This document shows, one piece after another, positions 1 to 10,428 of a stretch of 36,105 nt of DNA. Origin of the DNA: Kosmotogales bacterium (lineage in GTDB: Bacteria; Thermotogota; Thermotogae; Petrotogales; Kosmotogaceae); assembly GCA_030156385.1 (NCBI GenBank), contig JASGMR010000013.1, positions 1 through 36,105 on the forward strand. Reading direction: 5' to 3'. How positions within the stretch are numbered: position 1 is the first letter of the stretch; every line of letters starts with the position of its first letter. The notes below the pieces were generated by a model. The model saw nothing but the letters and a program-made list of their open reading frames with translations. It was not told the DNA's origin and searched no databases. The position numbers and the translations under genes were made by a program.

Positions 1-541
1 GCGGTAGTTCATTGAACAATTTGTTGTTCGATATTCTTATCAATGTATCCACAGAGGTTTTTAATTTCCTCAATCCCTCATTCGCAATTTTGAGCCTTTG
101 ATTACCTTCAAAATAAAACGGAGTAGTTACGACAGCCACAGTCAGAATACCCATATCCCTGGCAACAGAAGCGATTACAGGAGCAGCTCCCGTACCCGTT
201 CCACCACCCATTCCAGCCGTGATGAACAGTAAATCGGTGTCTTCAAGAAGTTCCTTGATTTCATCGATACTCTCTTCAGCGGAATGTTCTCCAATTGCAG
301 GATTCCCTCCGGCTCCCAATCCTCTTGTCAGTTTCGCACCAAGTTGGATCAATTTGGAAGCTTTGTTGGTTTCCAGAACCTGAATATCCGTATTGGCAGC
401 AATGAAATCAACTCCATGAATTCCTTCGTTTATCATTCTGTTTACGGCATTTCCACCCGCGCCACCGACACCTATTACTTTTATATTAGGAAGTCTCATC
501 GCACGTGATTCTTCTTTACCGGTATCTATTTCGAAACTCAT
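1..541 (-). CDS. ftsZ: Cell division protein FtsZ, N-terminal part (cut by window edge)
   Basis: Tubulin-like GTPase that polymerises into the division ring. About 180 codons are present and the C-terminal half lies beyond the left edge. The sequence shows the N-terminal nucleotide-binding motif [13 protein letters not shown] near residue 23 and the tubulin signature [10 protein letters not shown] about 90 residues later, both near-identical to the family consensus. The ATG at 541 overlaps the ftsA stop as ATGA, and a GGGGGTGA Shine-Dalgarno lies in the end of ftsA, so the two genes are translationally coupled. It is the last gene visible in the long dnaG-to-ftsZ run. Identity is certain; only the 3' end is unknown. 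Confidence 0.98.
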   Translation of the reverse strand, partial: MSFEIDTGKEESRAMRLPNIKVIGVGGAGGNAVNRMINEGIHGVDFIAANTDIQVLETNKASKLIQLGAKLTRGLGAGGNPAIGEHSAEESIDEIKELLEDTDLLFITAGMGGGTGTGAAPVIASVARDMGILTVAVVTTPFYFEGNQRLKIANEGLRKLKTSVDTLIRISNNKLFNELP

Positions 542-1845
542 TCTTCTTCACCCCCAAAGAAGATTGATTTTATAATGTCACCAAATCCTTTTTTTTCTTT
601 TTCTTTCACTTTTCCATCCTCTTCGTTGGATAAAGGAGCTTCTTCCAGAACTCCCTTTTCAGTACTTTCAAGAAGATTTCCAAGGCATGCACTGAACATG
701 GGATCATTGGACACATCATCGGAATTCTCAATCCTCGGATTAAAACTCGTTTCGTAAGTTCCTACCCTCACAGGCATCCTTAATGTTTCTACTCCAGTGT
801 CTGTAAGGCCTCTCAATTTTGCTCCTCCTCCGGTTATAACGATACCTCCCGGTAATTTATCTTCGGTGATATTTTTGTTCTCCGTATAGAAAATCCCTAA
901 TTCTCTTCTGATTTTATTGAATAATTCTCTCACTCTCGCATAAACCACTCTGGAAAGTTTTCTCATGCTCACGCTTTTCCTTGTCCTTCCATCCAGCGCA
1001 AAATATTCAACTCTTTCTTCACCTGAATTATTGATATTGGTGTCGCCGTATGTAACAAGCAATTTTTCAGCCTCATCGAAAGATGTTTCAAGGACCTTCG
1101 AGACATCCTTTATTATATTTTTGATTCCCAGAGGTATCTGAGAAATGTAAACGGGGAGATTTTCTTTATAGCAAATAATTTCGGAAACACTGTGTCCCAG
1201 TGTAACACACATTACGCCGTGCTGCCTTTCTTTATCAGTCAGTACCGATTCCGCAGCTGATACAAGTGAAGGTCTTATATTGAATACTCCGCTTCCATAA
1301 AGTTCTTCAAAAATTCTTTTGAAAATTTCTGAAGACCTTCCTTCACTTGATATATAAACAATCTCAAGATTTATCTTCGAAGCCTTCATTTCCACAGGAT
1401 TGAACACTATCTTTTCGTCATCAAGAATATATTTTCTTATATAACTCTTATGAATTTTTATGTTTCCCCTTGTGAATTTTTCCTGTTCGATATTCTCTAA
1501 AAGATCTTTGATCGTTTCCTCTTTGATCACTGCAGGTTCACCATCTGAAATTATTTCTTCGACATTTTCCGATAAAACAGAATAATTCATTTCAGAGAAA
1601 CTAACATAAAAATCTGCAATGATATCTTTTTTTGGCATCTGATCTATTAAACCATCCACCAATTTTCTCAAAGCCCCTTTTAAAGCAACAGCATCATTTA
1701 TACCTGATTTTTCTATACCTGCGGATTTAACGCTGCCATAGGCTTCCAAAAATTGTCTTCCTGTTGCATCCAGACTTGTTATTACACCTTTTAAAGAACT
1801 AGTTCCGACATCGATAGATACATTGTAGTTCTTTCCTTTGGACAT
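538..1845 (-). CDS. ftsA: Cell division protein FtsA
   Basis: Actin-like ATPase that tethers FtsZ filaments to the membrane and recruits later divisome proteins. The 435-residue product has the actin-fold phosphate-1 motif [10 protein letters not shown] near the N-terminus and the adenosine motif [13 protein letters not shown] around residue 335. Its C-terminus, [16 protein letters not shown], fits the amphipathic membrane-targeting helix typical of FtsA. Length is normal for the family. The ATG at 1845 follows a GAGGTGA ribosome site formed by the last codons of the ftsQ-like gene. The order ftsQ-ftsA-ftsZ is the classical division cluster, which supports the call. Confidence 0.96.
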   Translation of the reverse strand: MSKGKNYNVSIDVGTSSLKGVITSLDATGRQFLEAYGSVKSAGIEKSGINDAVALKGALRKLVDGLIDQMPKKDIIADFYVSFSEMNYSVLSENVEEIISDGEPAVIKEETIKDLLENIEQEKFTRGNIKIHKSYIRKYILDDEKIVFNPVEMKASKINLEIVYISSEGRSSEIFKRIFEELYGSGVFNIRPSLVSAAESVLTDKERQHGVMCVTLGHSVSEIICYKENLPVYISQIPLGIKNIIKDVSKVLETSFDEAEKLLVTYGDTNINNSGEERVEYFALDGRTRKSVSMRKLSRVVYARVRELFNKIRRELGIFYTENKNITEDKLPGGIVITGGGAKLRGLTDTGVETLRMPVRVGTYETSFNPRIENSDDVSNDPMFSACLGNLLESTEKGVLEEAPLSNEEDGKVKEKEKKGFGDIIKSIFFGGEEE

Positions 1846-1850
1846 TCATG

Positions 1851-2489
1851 TCACCTCACTCTTTGCATATCACCATTTTCTTTATATAAATACTTTTGCA
1901 TATCCGGAGAATCATCATAAATCTCAACTATTTTATCCTTGTAATAAGAGAAATTTTTCCAATTGAAAACCTGGATTCTTATTCCCCTTTTAAGATATAA
2001 TACATTATTTTCAAAGTCAATGAGTGAAATTAATTTCAGAACACTTTCATCATCGTAAAGCCTCTCTATGACTTCTTTCATCCATTCCGGGTTATTTTCA
2101 GATATTTCAAATTCGCCTTTCTCACCGAGATAGAAGTCCACTCCACTCAAAAACGGCGTCGTCATTATTTCGTCTTTACTCGCAAAATCAACGATTAAAA
2201 AATCTTCCGAAACCCAGTAATAATTATTCAGGTAATTCACAATATATATTCCTGGTTTTATGTAAAAACGATATCCGGGAAGATCATTCGATGTGGGAGG
2301 GTAAAAATCAACGCTTTTAAAAACACTCGCCAGATAAGTTGGATATTTTAACCCGATTTTTTCTTTCCCCACCGCTTCCAATTCCATAGTAATTGGTTTC
2401 GTGAAATATATTTGTATTACAAAATTTACAAAGACCATCGCAATAAAACAGATCAAAAAAATGAGAATTAATGAAACTCTGATTTTCAT
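1851..2489 (-). CDS. ftsQ: FtsQ/DivIB-like division protein
   Basis: Probable bitopic divisome protein linking cytoplasmic FtsA/FtsZ to the FtsB/FtsL complex. The 212-residue product has a short basic start, one hydrophobic membrane segment at about residues 5-30, and an extracytoplasmic remainder. A stretch around residues 85-120 (PGIYIVNYLNNYYWVSE then FLIVDF, followed by TPFLSGVDF) resembles the beta domain of FtsQ, but the preceding POTRA region is short and weakly conserved. The call therefore rests mainly on topology and position directly upstream of ftsA. It starts two bases after the gyrB stop with no clear Shine-Dalgarno, suggesting re-initiation by ribosomes leaving gyrB. Confidence 0.65.
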   Translation of the reverse strand: MKIRVSLILIFLICFIAMVFVNFVIQIYFTKPITMELEAVGKEKIGLKYPTYLASVFKSVDFYPPTSNDLPGYRFYIKPGIYIVNYLNNYYWVSEDFLIVDFASKDEIMTTPFLSGVDFYLGEKGEFEISENNPEWMKEVIERLYDDESVLKLISLIDFENNVLYLKRGIRIQVFNWKNFSYYKDKIVEIYDDSPDMQKYLYKENGDMQRVR

Positions 2490-2491
2490 CT

Positions 2492-4685
<2,194 letters not shown>

Positions 4686-4689
<4 letters not shown>

Positions 4690-5534
4690 ACTCCTGCCCA
4701 GTTAGTCTCATCAGACATTATAAATCCTTCGAAGTTATCCAGTAGTAACCTCGTGACGTTGTCGGTGAAATCTTCGATCAAAACTTTTTCGCCCATTTTT
4801 CTCACTGGAACTATACCAGCACTCGTATGGGTCAGGAAAATCTCGGAACTTTCGAATAACTCGTATGACCTCACTGGTCTTATTTGTAATTCAAATTCCA
4901 GTGATTTGATCAAACTGATCATATTTTCTCTCGTTATGCCAGATAAAACTCCCGATAATATATCCGGGGTAACGATCTTATTTTCTTTAATAAGAAAGAT
5001 ATTCGTATACGTTCCCTCACAAACATTACCTCTTTCGTTCAATAGTATGAGATCGTATCTTTCATTCATAATTTTTTTCGATCTCATATTCCATGATTGT
5101 CCGGAAATTTTTAAATACGGCGAGACTATCCATCCCGATGGTTTTATTATTGGAGAGATTCCAATATTTACACCGAGTTCGTAAATATCCTTAGAAATTG
5201 GAGGAAGCGGCTCAAAATTTATCAAAATATCGTCTGTTGTTCCTCCGGAAAACAGTATGATTCTTATTCTGAATTCTCTGTTTTCCTCACTGTTATTCAA
5301 TTGTAAACCTTCTCTTATTATAGAAAACAGCTCTTTACATGTGAATGCAAGGGGTATTTGCATTATAGAAGAGGATTTTTTAAGTCTTTCAAAGTGTTTT
5401 TTTACAGCGAAAGGAATTCTGTTGTAAGTCCTGATGACTTCATAAACATTGTTTCCCAATAGCAAATCTTTTTCCCTTAAAGTCAACACTTTTTCGCTTT
5501 CATCGTGCCATTCAGACTTAAAAAAGCTTTTCAT
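4686..5534 (-). CDS. Class IV PLP-dependent aminotransferase (branched-chain / aminodeoxychorismate lyase type)
   Basis: Fold-type IV PLP enzyme of 282 residues, within the usual range of 270-310. The C-terminal half carries the class IV signature EGTYTNIFLI followed by TPDILSGVLSGITR, where Glu173 would hold the pyridine nitrogen. By spacing, Lys142 in SPYLKISG is the probable PLP-binding lysine. The N-terminal GNNVYEVIRTYNRIPFAVKKHFERL block is also typical. Branched-chain aminotransferase, D-amino-acid aminotransferase and 4-amino-4-deoxychorismate lyase share these motifs and cannot be separated by eye. The 5' end overlaps mtaB by 17 bases and the 3' end overlaps the DciA-like gene. Confidence 0.85.
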
Positions 5535-6777
5535 TTGAATTCACCCCATTTTTATATATTTTTTGTATTTTTACGTTGATAAAATTATTGGAATCGAAAT
5601 CCCCCTTCAGATAATGATAAATATAATACTGATCATAACCTCTTGAATAATTACCTTCGCTGGTTTCTATTAAGACTCTTGAAACACAGTTTATGTTGTC
5701 TTTTAAAAAATCCCTTTTTGTTTCCTCCGCTTTGTTCTTCAATATATGAGCTCTTTCCTTTTTCAAAACCGGATCGATTTTTTTCTCAAATCCGTATGCT
5801 GGGGTTCCTTTTCTTGGAGAAAATTTAAAAATATGTATCTTCAGAAATTTCACTCTCCGTATAAAATCCACTGTTTCAGAAAAATTTTTATCGCTCTCTC
5901 CCGGGAATCCCACTATCACGTCCGTGGTGAAAGAAAATCTTCTGTCCTCTTTTCTGCAGTATTCAACGATATTTAAAAAATCATCGGTTGAATATTGCCT
6001 GTTCATATTTTTTAAAACCTCATCGGACCCACTCTGTAAAGAAAGATGAAAATGATCGGCAATTCTGTCATTTTCTAAAATATAGTCGATCGTTTTGTAA
6101 TTCAGTAATTTTGGATCTAAAGAACTCAGTCTTATTCTGAAATCTCCCTCAATTTTATCGAGTTCTTTCAACAAATCTAAAATATTTGTATCTTTCTCGC
6201 GCCCATAATAAAGGATATTTATCCCCGTCAGGACGATCTCCTTGTAACCTTTTTTAACGAGAGAGTTCACTTCGTTGAAAATACTTTTTACCGGTTTGCT
6301 TTTTATTTTATTGCCTCTTGCCAGTCTTATCCTGCAATATGCACAGGCATTCAAGCATCCATCCTGGATGCCTATAAAAGCTCTCGTATGATCATTCTGA
6401 TAATTTAAAACGGAAAAAAAACCGGTGTCATGAGTAGAAAAACTGCCTTTTTCGATGTATTTAAATATATTTGTCTTTTCATTTACTCCAAGTACAATAT
6501 CAAAACCGAGTTTCTCAAATTGCTGTTTATCGAGTTGTGAATAACATCCTGTGACTACGAAATACGCGTTCTCATTCTTTTTTTTTAAACTTCTGTAATT
6601 TTGTCTCAACTTTCTCTCAGCTTCCGCTGTAACCGTACATGAGTTAAAAATGAAAATATCGGCATTTTCTCCTTTGAATGAAACATCATAATCATCTTTT
6701 AAAAGTTCAGCCATGCCCTGTGTTTCGTATTGATTCAATTTACATCCATATGTATAAAATGAAACTTTTTTCCTCAT
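5518..6777 (-). CDS. mtaB: tRNA t6A37 methylthiotransferase MtaB
   Basis: Radical SAM enzyme that adds a methylthio group to t6A37 of tRNAs, giving ms2t6A. The 419-residue product begins with the MTTase domain (SFYTYGCKLNQYETQ near residue 6, then FNSCTVTAEAERKLRQ and VTGCYSQ), whose cysteines bind one cluster. The radical SAM motif CLNACAYC follows at about residue 140. The C-terminal part (from NCVSRVLIETSEGN) fits a TRAM-like RNA-binding domain. The GCKLNQYET start and absence of RimO or MiaB hallmarks favour MtaB. Arg replaces the usual small residue after the third cysteine (CRIRLARG). Its ATG overlaps the stop of the CBS gene as TAATG. The substrate pathway connects with the sua5 gene at 25888. 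Confidence 0.88.
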   Translation of the reverse strand: MRKKVSFYTYGCKLNQYETQGMAELLKDDYDVSFKGENADIFIFNSCTVTAEAERKLRQNYRSLKKKNENAYFVVTGCYSQLDKQQFEKLGFDIVLGVNEKTNIFKYIEKGSFSTHDTGFFSVLNYQNDHTRAFIGIQDGCLNACAYCRIRLARGNKIKSKPVKSIFNEVNSLVKKGYKEIVLTGINILYYGREKDTNILDLLKELDKIEGDFRIRLSSLDPKLLNYKTIDYILENDRIADHFHLSLQSGSDEVLKNMNRQYSTDDFLNIVEYCRKEDRRFSFTTDVIVGFPGESDKNFSETVDFIRRVKFLKIHIFKFSPRKGTPAYGFEKKIDPVLKKERAHILKNKAEETKRDFLKDNINCVSRVLIETSEGNYSRGYDQYYIYHYLKGDFDSNNFINVKIQKIYKNGVNSNEKLF

Positions 6778-7232
6778 TACTCTTCAGATACTTTTCCATG
6801 AGAAGCCGCATGAATAAGATATAGTCTTGACAGAACCCCGATCAAAATGTTTTGATCGTTCACAACGGGTAATACTTTAATACTGTTTTTTATAAACAAA
6901 TCCGCGGCATAAATCAGAGTATCTTCCGCTCCGACCGTAATTGGAGGTTTGGTCATAAATTCGGATACCGGATAGTCCTTGATTTTCTCAAGTTTTTTCA
7001 CAAATTGATGTGTATCCGGAATAAACGAAGCCGATTGAAGTAAGCTGAAATAACTCGGTAAAGAACTCTTTATGATATTTTCTTCACTTATATAACCGAC
7101 GACTTTAAAATCTTCGTCAACGACCGGTAATCCGGTTTTTTTATGTCTTAAACACTGAATAACGAATGATTCAACTTTTTCATCTTTAAATATAACCGAT
7201 AAATCCCTTATCATCGCGTTTTTTACTAACAC
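6777..7232 (-). CDS. CBS-domain pair protein
   Basis: Stand-alone tandem CBS domain protein, about 151 residues. Each half has the CBS pattern: TGLPVVDEDFKVVGYISEENII in the first, and VSEFMTKPPITVGAEDTL then IKVLPVVNDQNILIGVLSR in the second. CBS pairs usually bind adenosyl ligands and regulate a partner. No enzymatic domain is attached, so the partner is unknown; neighbouring PfkB kinase is one candidate by position only. I place the start at a GTG (7232) because GGAGTGA lies 5 bases upstream of it. A longer reading from a TTG at 7259 has no ribosome site and would overlap pfkB by 23 bases. Confidence 0.8.
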   Translation of the reverse strand: MLVKNAMIRDLSVIFKDEKVESFVIQCLRHKKTGLPVVDEDFKVVGYISEENIIKSSLPSYFSLLQSASFIPDTHQFVKKLEKIKDYPVSEFMTKPPITVGAEDTLIYAADLFIKNSIKVLPVVNDQNILIGVLSRLYLIHAASHGKVSEE

Positions 7233-7236
7233 GTTC

Positions 7237-8190
7237 TCACTCCAATCTTTCCACCACAAATGAATTTTTATATTCTTCTATTTTCTCTAAAGTAAACAAT
7301 TCTTTTCCTAAGCTCTCACTTTGTGCCATCGCCGAAGACATGCCAAACTTAGCAGCTTCAAAGTAATTTTTATCGTAATTCATAAGATAATATACTACCC
7401 CGGCAATATAGCTATCTCCTGCACCTAAAAGGTGAGATTTTTCTATTTTCTTTTTTGTGCTGAACAGCCATACACCCTCTTTTGTTGCAATTATATCACC
7501 TCTTATATGATACGATAAGATGGCCAGTTCAGTACCTTTATCTACAATATATTTTGCAGAATCGATGTAGTCTTTATATGAAATGAGTTTCTTCCCAAAT
7601 AATTTTTCTTTTCCCCTTAAATCAGGTCTCGCTACGGTTATACAACCGGTTTCAACGAGATCTTCAATATATTCACTCGAACACTCCGATATGAATATCT
7701 TTCCGGCTTCGCAGACCTTTTCAGCGATTTCCAGATACGCTTTATGTTTTTTCGGAATATTCGGCAAACTTCCGGAAGCCACCACGATGTCAACGTAGTT
7801 CAGCACGGTAGAAAGCCTTTTATGAAACATATTTAGTTCATTTTCAGTTATATCGGGTCCCTTGCTGTTTATTTCAGTTATTGAGTCATTCACAGGATCA
7901 ACTATTGTGATATCCTGTCTTGTTTCGCTTTCAACTCTTACAAAATTAGTATAAATATTATCAGAAACTTTTCTAAGAGATTCCTCCAGCAAATTTCCTA
8001 CAAATCCACCCAAAAACCCAATGGCTATGCTCTCTATTCCCAGACCTGCTAAAAACAACGATACATTTATTCCCTTTCCACCGGGAAGTGCCACAGGTTC
8101 GTCTATTCTGAAAAAAGAATTTGTATGAAAATTTTCTATTATGTATTCTAAATCTAAGGCAGGATTTAAAGTAATAGTCATTACTTTCAC
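7237..8190 (-). CDS. PfkB-family sugar-phosphate kinase, 1-phosphofructokinase-like
   Basis: Ribokinase-superfamily kinase, about 317 residues. The start TITLNPALDLEYII and the VALPGGKGINVSLFLAGLG block are typical of 1-phosphofructokinase (FruK) and tagatose-6-phosphate kinase. The C-terminal anion-hole/catalytic motif is LLGAGDSYIAG, with the catalytic Asp in GAGDS. No PTS fructose gene lies nearby, so the substrate is open; a role as a glycolytic phosphofructokinase is also possible. The start is placed at GTG 8190: GGAGGTG at 8197-8203 lies 6 bases upstream of it. The first possible ATG (8208) lies on the far side of that ribosome site and is unlikely. Confidence 0.85.
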   Translation of the reverse strand: MKVMTITLNPALDLEYIIENFHTNSFFRIDEPVALPGGKGINVSLFLAGLGIESIAIGFLGGFVGNLLEESLRKVSDNIYTNFVRVESETRQDITIVDPVNDSITEINSKGPDITENELNMFHKRLSTVLNYVDIVVASGSLPNIPKKHKAYLEIAEKVCEAGKIFISECSSEYIEDLVETGCITVARPDLRGKEKLFGKKLISYKDYIDSAKYIVDKGTELAILSYHIRGDIIATKEGVWLFSTKKKIEKSHLLGAGDSYIAGVVYYLMNYDKNYFEAAKFGMSSAMAQSESLGKELFTLEKIEEYKNSFVVERLE

Positions 8191-8215
8191 GAAATACACC
8201 TCCACCATGTTTATA

Positions 8216-8935
8216 CTAAGTTTCTTCTAAGTTCAAAAATCCCCCAGAATCACCATGATATATTATTTTACCATTTTTAATAAATAACAACAAATCAGCA
8301 TACGGCAGAAATCTTTTTATATTCCTCGTTGAAATCAAATATGACTTTTTTTCTTTATTATTGGCAATATGATTAAATATTCGTGCAACCGTATCGTCAT
8401 CGGCCTTGTCCAAGAAATTGTCGTAGATCACAAATTCTGAATTAGAGGTAAAGGAAAGAAATATCAATAGCTTCAATCTCGTGAAATTGTTCATGAAATT
8501 AATTTTTTTTGAATACAGTTTCGAGAGATCATCAAGCAGATCCAGTTCTTCCAGAATGTTCAGGTAGGATTGAGAAAAATTTTCAAATATTATCCTTTCA
8601 CCATAATGAAGCGATATGAGCTCTTCGATTTTAAAATACCTGAGAGCATTGAGAAAATTATTATCCAGATACGCCACTTTTTTTCTCAGGTCATATTTAT
8701 CATATTCCAGAATGTTCTTATCTTTGAAAAGGATTTCACCCTTATTCTGATATTTTTGATATATTTCTTCATACATTCTCGAAAAGGTCTGAAGAAACAG
8801 GGTTTTTCCCGAATTGTAAGAACCATAAACGATAGAAGTTTTATTTTTTGGTATTTCAAGATTTATGTTTTCGAGTTTTATTCCTCTGTAAACATCCAGA
8901 TAATATTTCTTAAAAGAAAAAGCAGTCGATTTCAT
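8216..8935 (-). CDS. Degenerate ABC-type ATPase-like protein
   Basis: A 239-residue protein with the outline of an ABC nucleotide-binding domain, closest in layout to PstB. Walker A is intact (GSYNSGKT, residues 38-45), and the D-loop strand FVIYDN (168-173) fits Walker B. However the catalytic Glu after Walker B is Asn, the LSGGQ signature is unrecognisable (KINFMNNFTRLKLL), the Q-loop Gln is replaced (AYLDNN) and the switch His is Arg (ISTRN). It may bind nucleotide but should hydrolyse poorly. No permease is adjacent, so transport is unlikely; a regulatory or structural role is possible. The ATG overlaps the stop of the upstream 51-residue gene. Function unknown. Confidence 0.75.
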   Translation of the reverse strand: MKSTAFSFKKYYLDVYRGIKLENINLEIPKNKTSIVYGSYNSGKTLFLQTFSRMYEEIYQKYQNKGEILFKDKNILEYDKYDLRKKVAYLDNNFLNALRYFKIEELISLHYGERIIFENFSQSYLNILEELDLLDDLSKLYSKKINFMNNFTRLKLLIFLSFTSNSEFVIYDNFLDKADDDTVARIFNHIANNKEKKSYLISTRNIKRFLPYADLLLFIKNGKIIYHGDSGGFLNLEET

Positions 8936-9087
8936 CTCGACTGCCCTTTTAAATTTTCACTTGAACCCAATCTGTTTTTAATTTCTTCGATCAATTTAAA
9001 ATCACCGGAGTTTATACGCTTCAACAAATCATACTGTGACATAATCTTAGGATTCTTAGAAATGGATCTTTCGTTAGACCTTGCCAC
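8932..9087 (-). CDS. Small basic protein of 51 residues, unknown function
   Basis: Short gene starting at GTG 9087 with GGGAGTG seven bases upstream and ending in a TGA that overlaps the ATG of the ABC-like gene (ATGA). The product starts MARSNERSISKNPKIMSQ, continues YDLLKRINSGDFKLIEEI and ends KNRLGSSENLKGQSR. It is charged, soluble and probably helical in the middle; there is no membrane segment or cysteine. The good ribosome site, the four-base overlap with the next gene and codon use like its neighbours support real translation. Its place between rpoD and the ABC-like gene suggests it works with the latter. I do not recognise a family. Confidence 0.7.
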   Translation of the reverse strand: MARSNERSISKNPKIMSQYDLLKRINSGDFKLIEEIKNRLGSSENLKGQSR

Positions 9088-9177
9088 AAAAATACACTCC
9101 CAATTAAAACGTGATTACCCTACTTTCCTAGTATAACCCTTTTAAATATAATAAAATTACGTTTTAGTTATATTTTA
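9088..9177 (-). promoter_or_regulatory. Spacer between rpoD and the small gene, possible internal promoter
   Basis: The largest gap in the dnaG-to-ftsZ run. On the minus strand a TATACT hexamer (9130-9135) could be a -10 box about 45 bases before the small gene, but no good -35 is found 16-18 bases upstream in this very AT-rich stretch. No hairpin terminator is visible after rpoD. The downstream genes therefore probably depend mostly on read-through from dnaG-rpoD, with a possible weak promoter here. Confidence 0.3.
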
Positions 9178-10410
9178 TTACTCTTTCTTTGAATTATTTA
9201 ATAAACCCATCAGCGCCTTAAGAGCTTTACTTCTTGACGGATGTCTCAGCTTTCTGAGAGCCTTAACCTCAATCTGTCTTATTCTTTCTCTGGTAACATT
9301 GAAAAACTGTCCGACTTCCTCCAGAGTCTTGGTTTTACCATCGAGCAAACCATATCTCATTTTCAACACCATCGCTTCTCTGGGACTGAGGGTATCCAGG
9401 ATCTGATCGATCTGTTCCCTCAGCAACATTTTCATCGCTGCCTCTTCGGGCTGATCTAAAGAATCATCATGAATAAAATCCCCCATCGTAGATTCCTCAT
9501 CACCGCTTATAGGTGATTCGAGTGAAACCGTTTCTTTGGAGGCCGCGAGGATTTCTTCAATTTTTTCGGGGGTTTTTCCCGTCAATTTACCCAGTTCTTC
9601 CACACTGGGGTATTCTCCGTGAACTTGCATGTGTTCTTTTATAACTTTATTCAATTTATTAATGGTTTCAACCATGTGAACGGGAACTCTTATGGTTCTT
9701 GCCTGATCGGCTATGGCTCTTGTAATCGCCTGTCTTATCCACCAGGTTGCATAAGTACTGAATTTATAACCCTTTTTCCAGTCAAACTTTTCAACGGCCT
9801 TTATCAGGCCTATATTTCCCTCTTGAATCAAATCCAGAAACGATAGTCCTCTTCCAATATATCTTTTCGCGATTGAAACCACCAGTCTGAGATTTGCGGT
9901 TATTAATTCTTCTTTTGATTTTGTTTCTCCTTTTTGAGCTCTTCGTGCGAGTTCTCTCTCTTTACTTGGTGTGAGCAAAGAAATTTTACCGATTTCTTTC
10001 AGATACATCTTTATAGGATCTTTTAAAGATATGTTGTCATACATCTCCGGTGTTGAAGTGATCAATGATTCAATTTCTTTGCTGTCCTCATCATCTTCAT
10101 CGTCATCGGTTTCCGGGGGCTTTTCTAAAATTACTATTCTTTCTTTTTCGAAGGACTCATAAATTTTTTCTACGAAATTTGAATCAAAACCGTCATATTC
10201 TGGTGGAATCGCGTTATCGATGTCTTCATAAGTGATATATTTGTCCCTTTTTCCCTTTTCAATTAAAGCATTGATTCTTTTTTGAATATCCTTTTCATTA
10301 AATTTCGTGGTTTTCTTTGATGATTTAGACTTTCTTTTTTTAGAAATTTTTTCTGCGTATTTCTGAAGGAGTTTCACGTCCTTATTTGTAAGGTTCTGAT
10401 CTTTCGCCAT
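9178..10410 (-). CDS. rpoD: Primary sigma factor RpoD (sigma-70 / SigA)
   Basis: Housekeeping sigma factor, 410 residues. Region 1.2 ([18 protein letters not shown], about 131-148), region 2 ([19 protein letters not shown] and the [14 protein letters not shown] promoter-melting segment, about 168-245), region 3, and region 4 with the -35-reading helix-turn-helix ([20 protein letters not shown], near the C-terminus) are all near consensus. The N-terminus is Lys/Ser rich, and an acidic run ([10 protein letters not shown]) precedes region 1.2. I place the start at the ATG at 10410, because GGTGAT sits just upstream; the earlier in-frame ATG at 10425 has no ribosome site. It follows dnaG, as in the classical macromolecular synthesis operon. 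Confidence 0.97.
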   Translation of the reverse strand: MAKDQNLTNKDVKLLQKYAEKISKKRKSKSSKKTTKFNEKDIQKRINALIEKGKRDKYITYEDIDNAIPPEYDGFDSNFVEKIYESFEKERIVILEKPPETDDDEDDEDSKEIESLITSTPEMYDNISLKDPIKMYLKEIGKISLLTPSKERELARRAQKGETKSKEELITANLRLVVSIAKRYIGRGLSFLDLIQEGNIGLIKAVEKFDWKKGYKFSTYATWWIRQAITRAIADQARTIRVPVHMVETINKLNKVIKEHMQVHGEYPSVEELGKLTGKTPEKIEEILAASKETVSLESPISGDEESTMGDFIHDDSLDQPEEAAMKMLLREQIDQILDTLSPREAMVLKMRYGLLDGKTKTLEEVGQFFNVTRERIRQIEVKALRKLRHPSRSKALKALMGLLNNSKKE

Positions 10411-10428
10411 TAAATCACCATCCAAATT

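Noticed and set aside
284-508. Plus-strand frame of 74 codons
   Set aside because: It is the reverse shadow of ftsZ, whose reading frame is unmistakable here.
7233-7259. TTG start for the CBS protein
   Set aside because: It lies inside pfkB without a ribosome site; the GTG at 7232 has GGAGTGA five bases upstream.
8191-8208. Upstream ATG start for the PfkB kinase
   Set aside because: The GGAGGTG ribosome site lies within these codons and points to the GTG at 8190.
10411-10425. Upstream ATG start for rpoD
   Set aside because: No ribosome site before it, while GGTGAT is placed for the ATG at 10410.
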